Assembly (NCBI RefSeq): GCF_003086295.3
Contig: NC_092048.1
Coordinates: forward strand, 93,724,626 to 93,788,625
DNA: 64,000 nt
DNA from: Arachis hypogaea
Taxonomy: Eukaryota; Streptophyta; Magnoliopsida; Fabales; Fabaceae
Direction: 5' to 3'
The position numbers were made by a program, and so were the translations under genes. Positions 63,582-64,000 of this stretch are shown piece by piece. Numbering within the stretch: position 1 is the first letter of the stretch; each line of letters begins with the position of its first letter. Under the pieces are notes generated by a model that was given only the letters and a program-made list of their open reading frames with translations, was not told the DNA's origin and searched no databases.

Positions 63582-64000
63582 ATGAAAAAGAAGAAAACAG
63601 AAAATAATAGGGATCCTCTTTGCCTCAATAGAGAGAGGTTCCTTTGTGTGAGTAGAAGAAGAAAAGAATGTAATGTAAGAAAGGGAAGAGGGAAAACTCG
63701 AACACAGAGAGGGAGGTGGTGTTCGAATTTTTGGATGGAAGATAAGTGTTAGTAGATGAATAAATAAATAGAAGGAGATGAGAGAGAGAATTTCGAAGTT
63801 TATTTAAAATAAAAATTAAAATTGAAAGTTAGATTTCGAAAATTAAAGTTGAAATTAAATTAAAATTAAAACAATTAGTTAATTAAAAAGGAATTTTGAA
63901 AAAGGAGAGAGGGAATTTTCGAAAATAAGAGAGAGAAGATTAGTTAGGTAGTTTTGAAAAAGATATGATTGAAACAAAAAGATAAGATTGATTGAAAAAG
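63582..64000 (-). other. Leader of element F
   Basis: Purine-rich on the plus strand with GAAAATTAAAGTTGAAATT-like low complexity. No primer site is reached before the window ends. Confidence 0.6.

Larger units (their letters stand above)
57517..64000 (-). mobile_element. Element F: Athila-like element with gag, protease and ORF2 but no RT, RNase H or integrase
   Basis: On the minus strand the order is leader (64000 to 63582), gag, protease, a short non-coding gap, SL1, palindromes, SL2, ORF2, 3' region, SL2/primer motif and an E-type 3' LTR. Between the protease end (61301) and SL1 (61230) only about 70 bases remain, where element E has about 3 kb of RT, RNase H and integrase. The 5' LTR lies beyond the window. 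Confidence 0.8.

Overview
This window looks like repeat-dense flowering-plant heterochromatin. I see no host gene, tRNA, rRNA or CRISPR array. Almost every base belongs to nested LTR retrotransposons. The best-defined ones fall in the Athila/Tat side of Ty3-gypsy: they have a primer-binding site matching plant tRNA-Asp, gag-pro-RT-RNaseH-integrase of the [10 protein letters not shown] type, and a second ORF (ORF2) after pol with the 'putative plant transposon protein' fold. The many GGCGTTGAACGCC-like palindromes remind me of peanut (Arachis) elements such as FIDEL. That assignment is from memory and unverified.

Layout from left to right. Element A (+, 1-9738, left end outside the window) is a non-autonomous element with an unrecognised proline-rich ORF1 and an intact ORF2 but no pol. 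It sits in the tail of an E-type LTR (9739-9898). Next come a broken ORF2 remnant (10041-11369), a decayed Tekay/Del-like chromovirus gag with a tRNA-Met-type PBS (about 11790-13068), and three LTR fragments (13110-16130). Element D (-, 16131-30342) carries a broken ORF2 and pol and is split by element C (-, 18153-28304, TSD AGCCT). Element C is a second pol-less element related to A, and it contains a 1.7-kb hAT insertion (TSD ATGTAAAT). An LTR called H (-, 30343-30526 and 54843-55667) is split by element E (+, 30527-54837, TSD GTCAC).

Element E is a 24.3-kb tandem: LTR, internal unit 1, LTR, internal unit 2, LTR. Its first LTR contains a foreign solo LTR, K (31363-32901, TSD ACACT). To the right are LTR I (+, 55668-57516), packed with hairpin palindromes, and element F (-, 57517 to the window end), which has gag, protease and ORF2 but no RT, RNase H or integrase.

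The main observation concerns non-coding structure. Two short stem-loops recur at equivalent places in autonomous and pol-less elements, with compensatory changes in their stems and conserved loops. SL1 (loop AGGCAA or AGACAM) follows the upstream ORF. SL2 (loop GAGGAC) is followed by TAAGTKTGGKG and lies beside ORF2 and beside the 3' LTR. Together with the shared tRNA-Asp PBS and retention of ORF2, this suggests a cis-acting kit by which pol-less elements use proteins of pol-bearing relatives. That is inference. A second theme is that several LTR families carry arrays of self-complementary motifs whose sequence differs between families while the self-complementarity stays.

All comparisons were made by eye. 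Element boundaries supported by TG...CA ends plus TSDs (C, E, K, hAT) are firm. Boundaries of the fragments are approximate.
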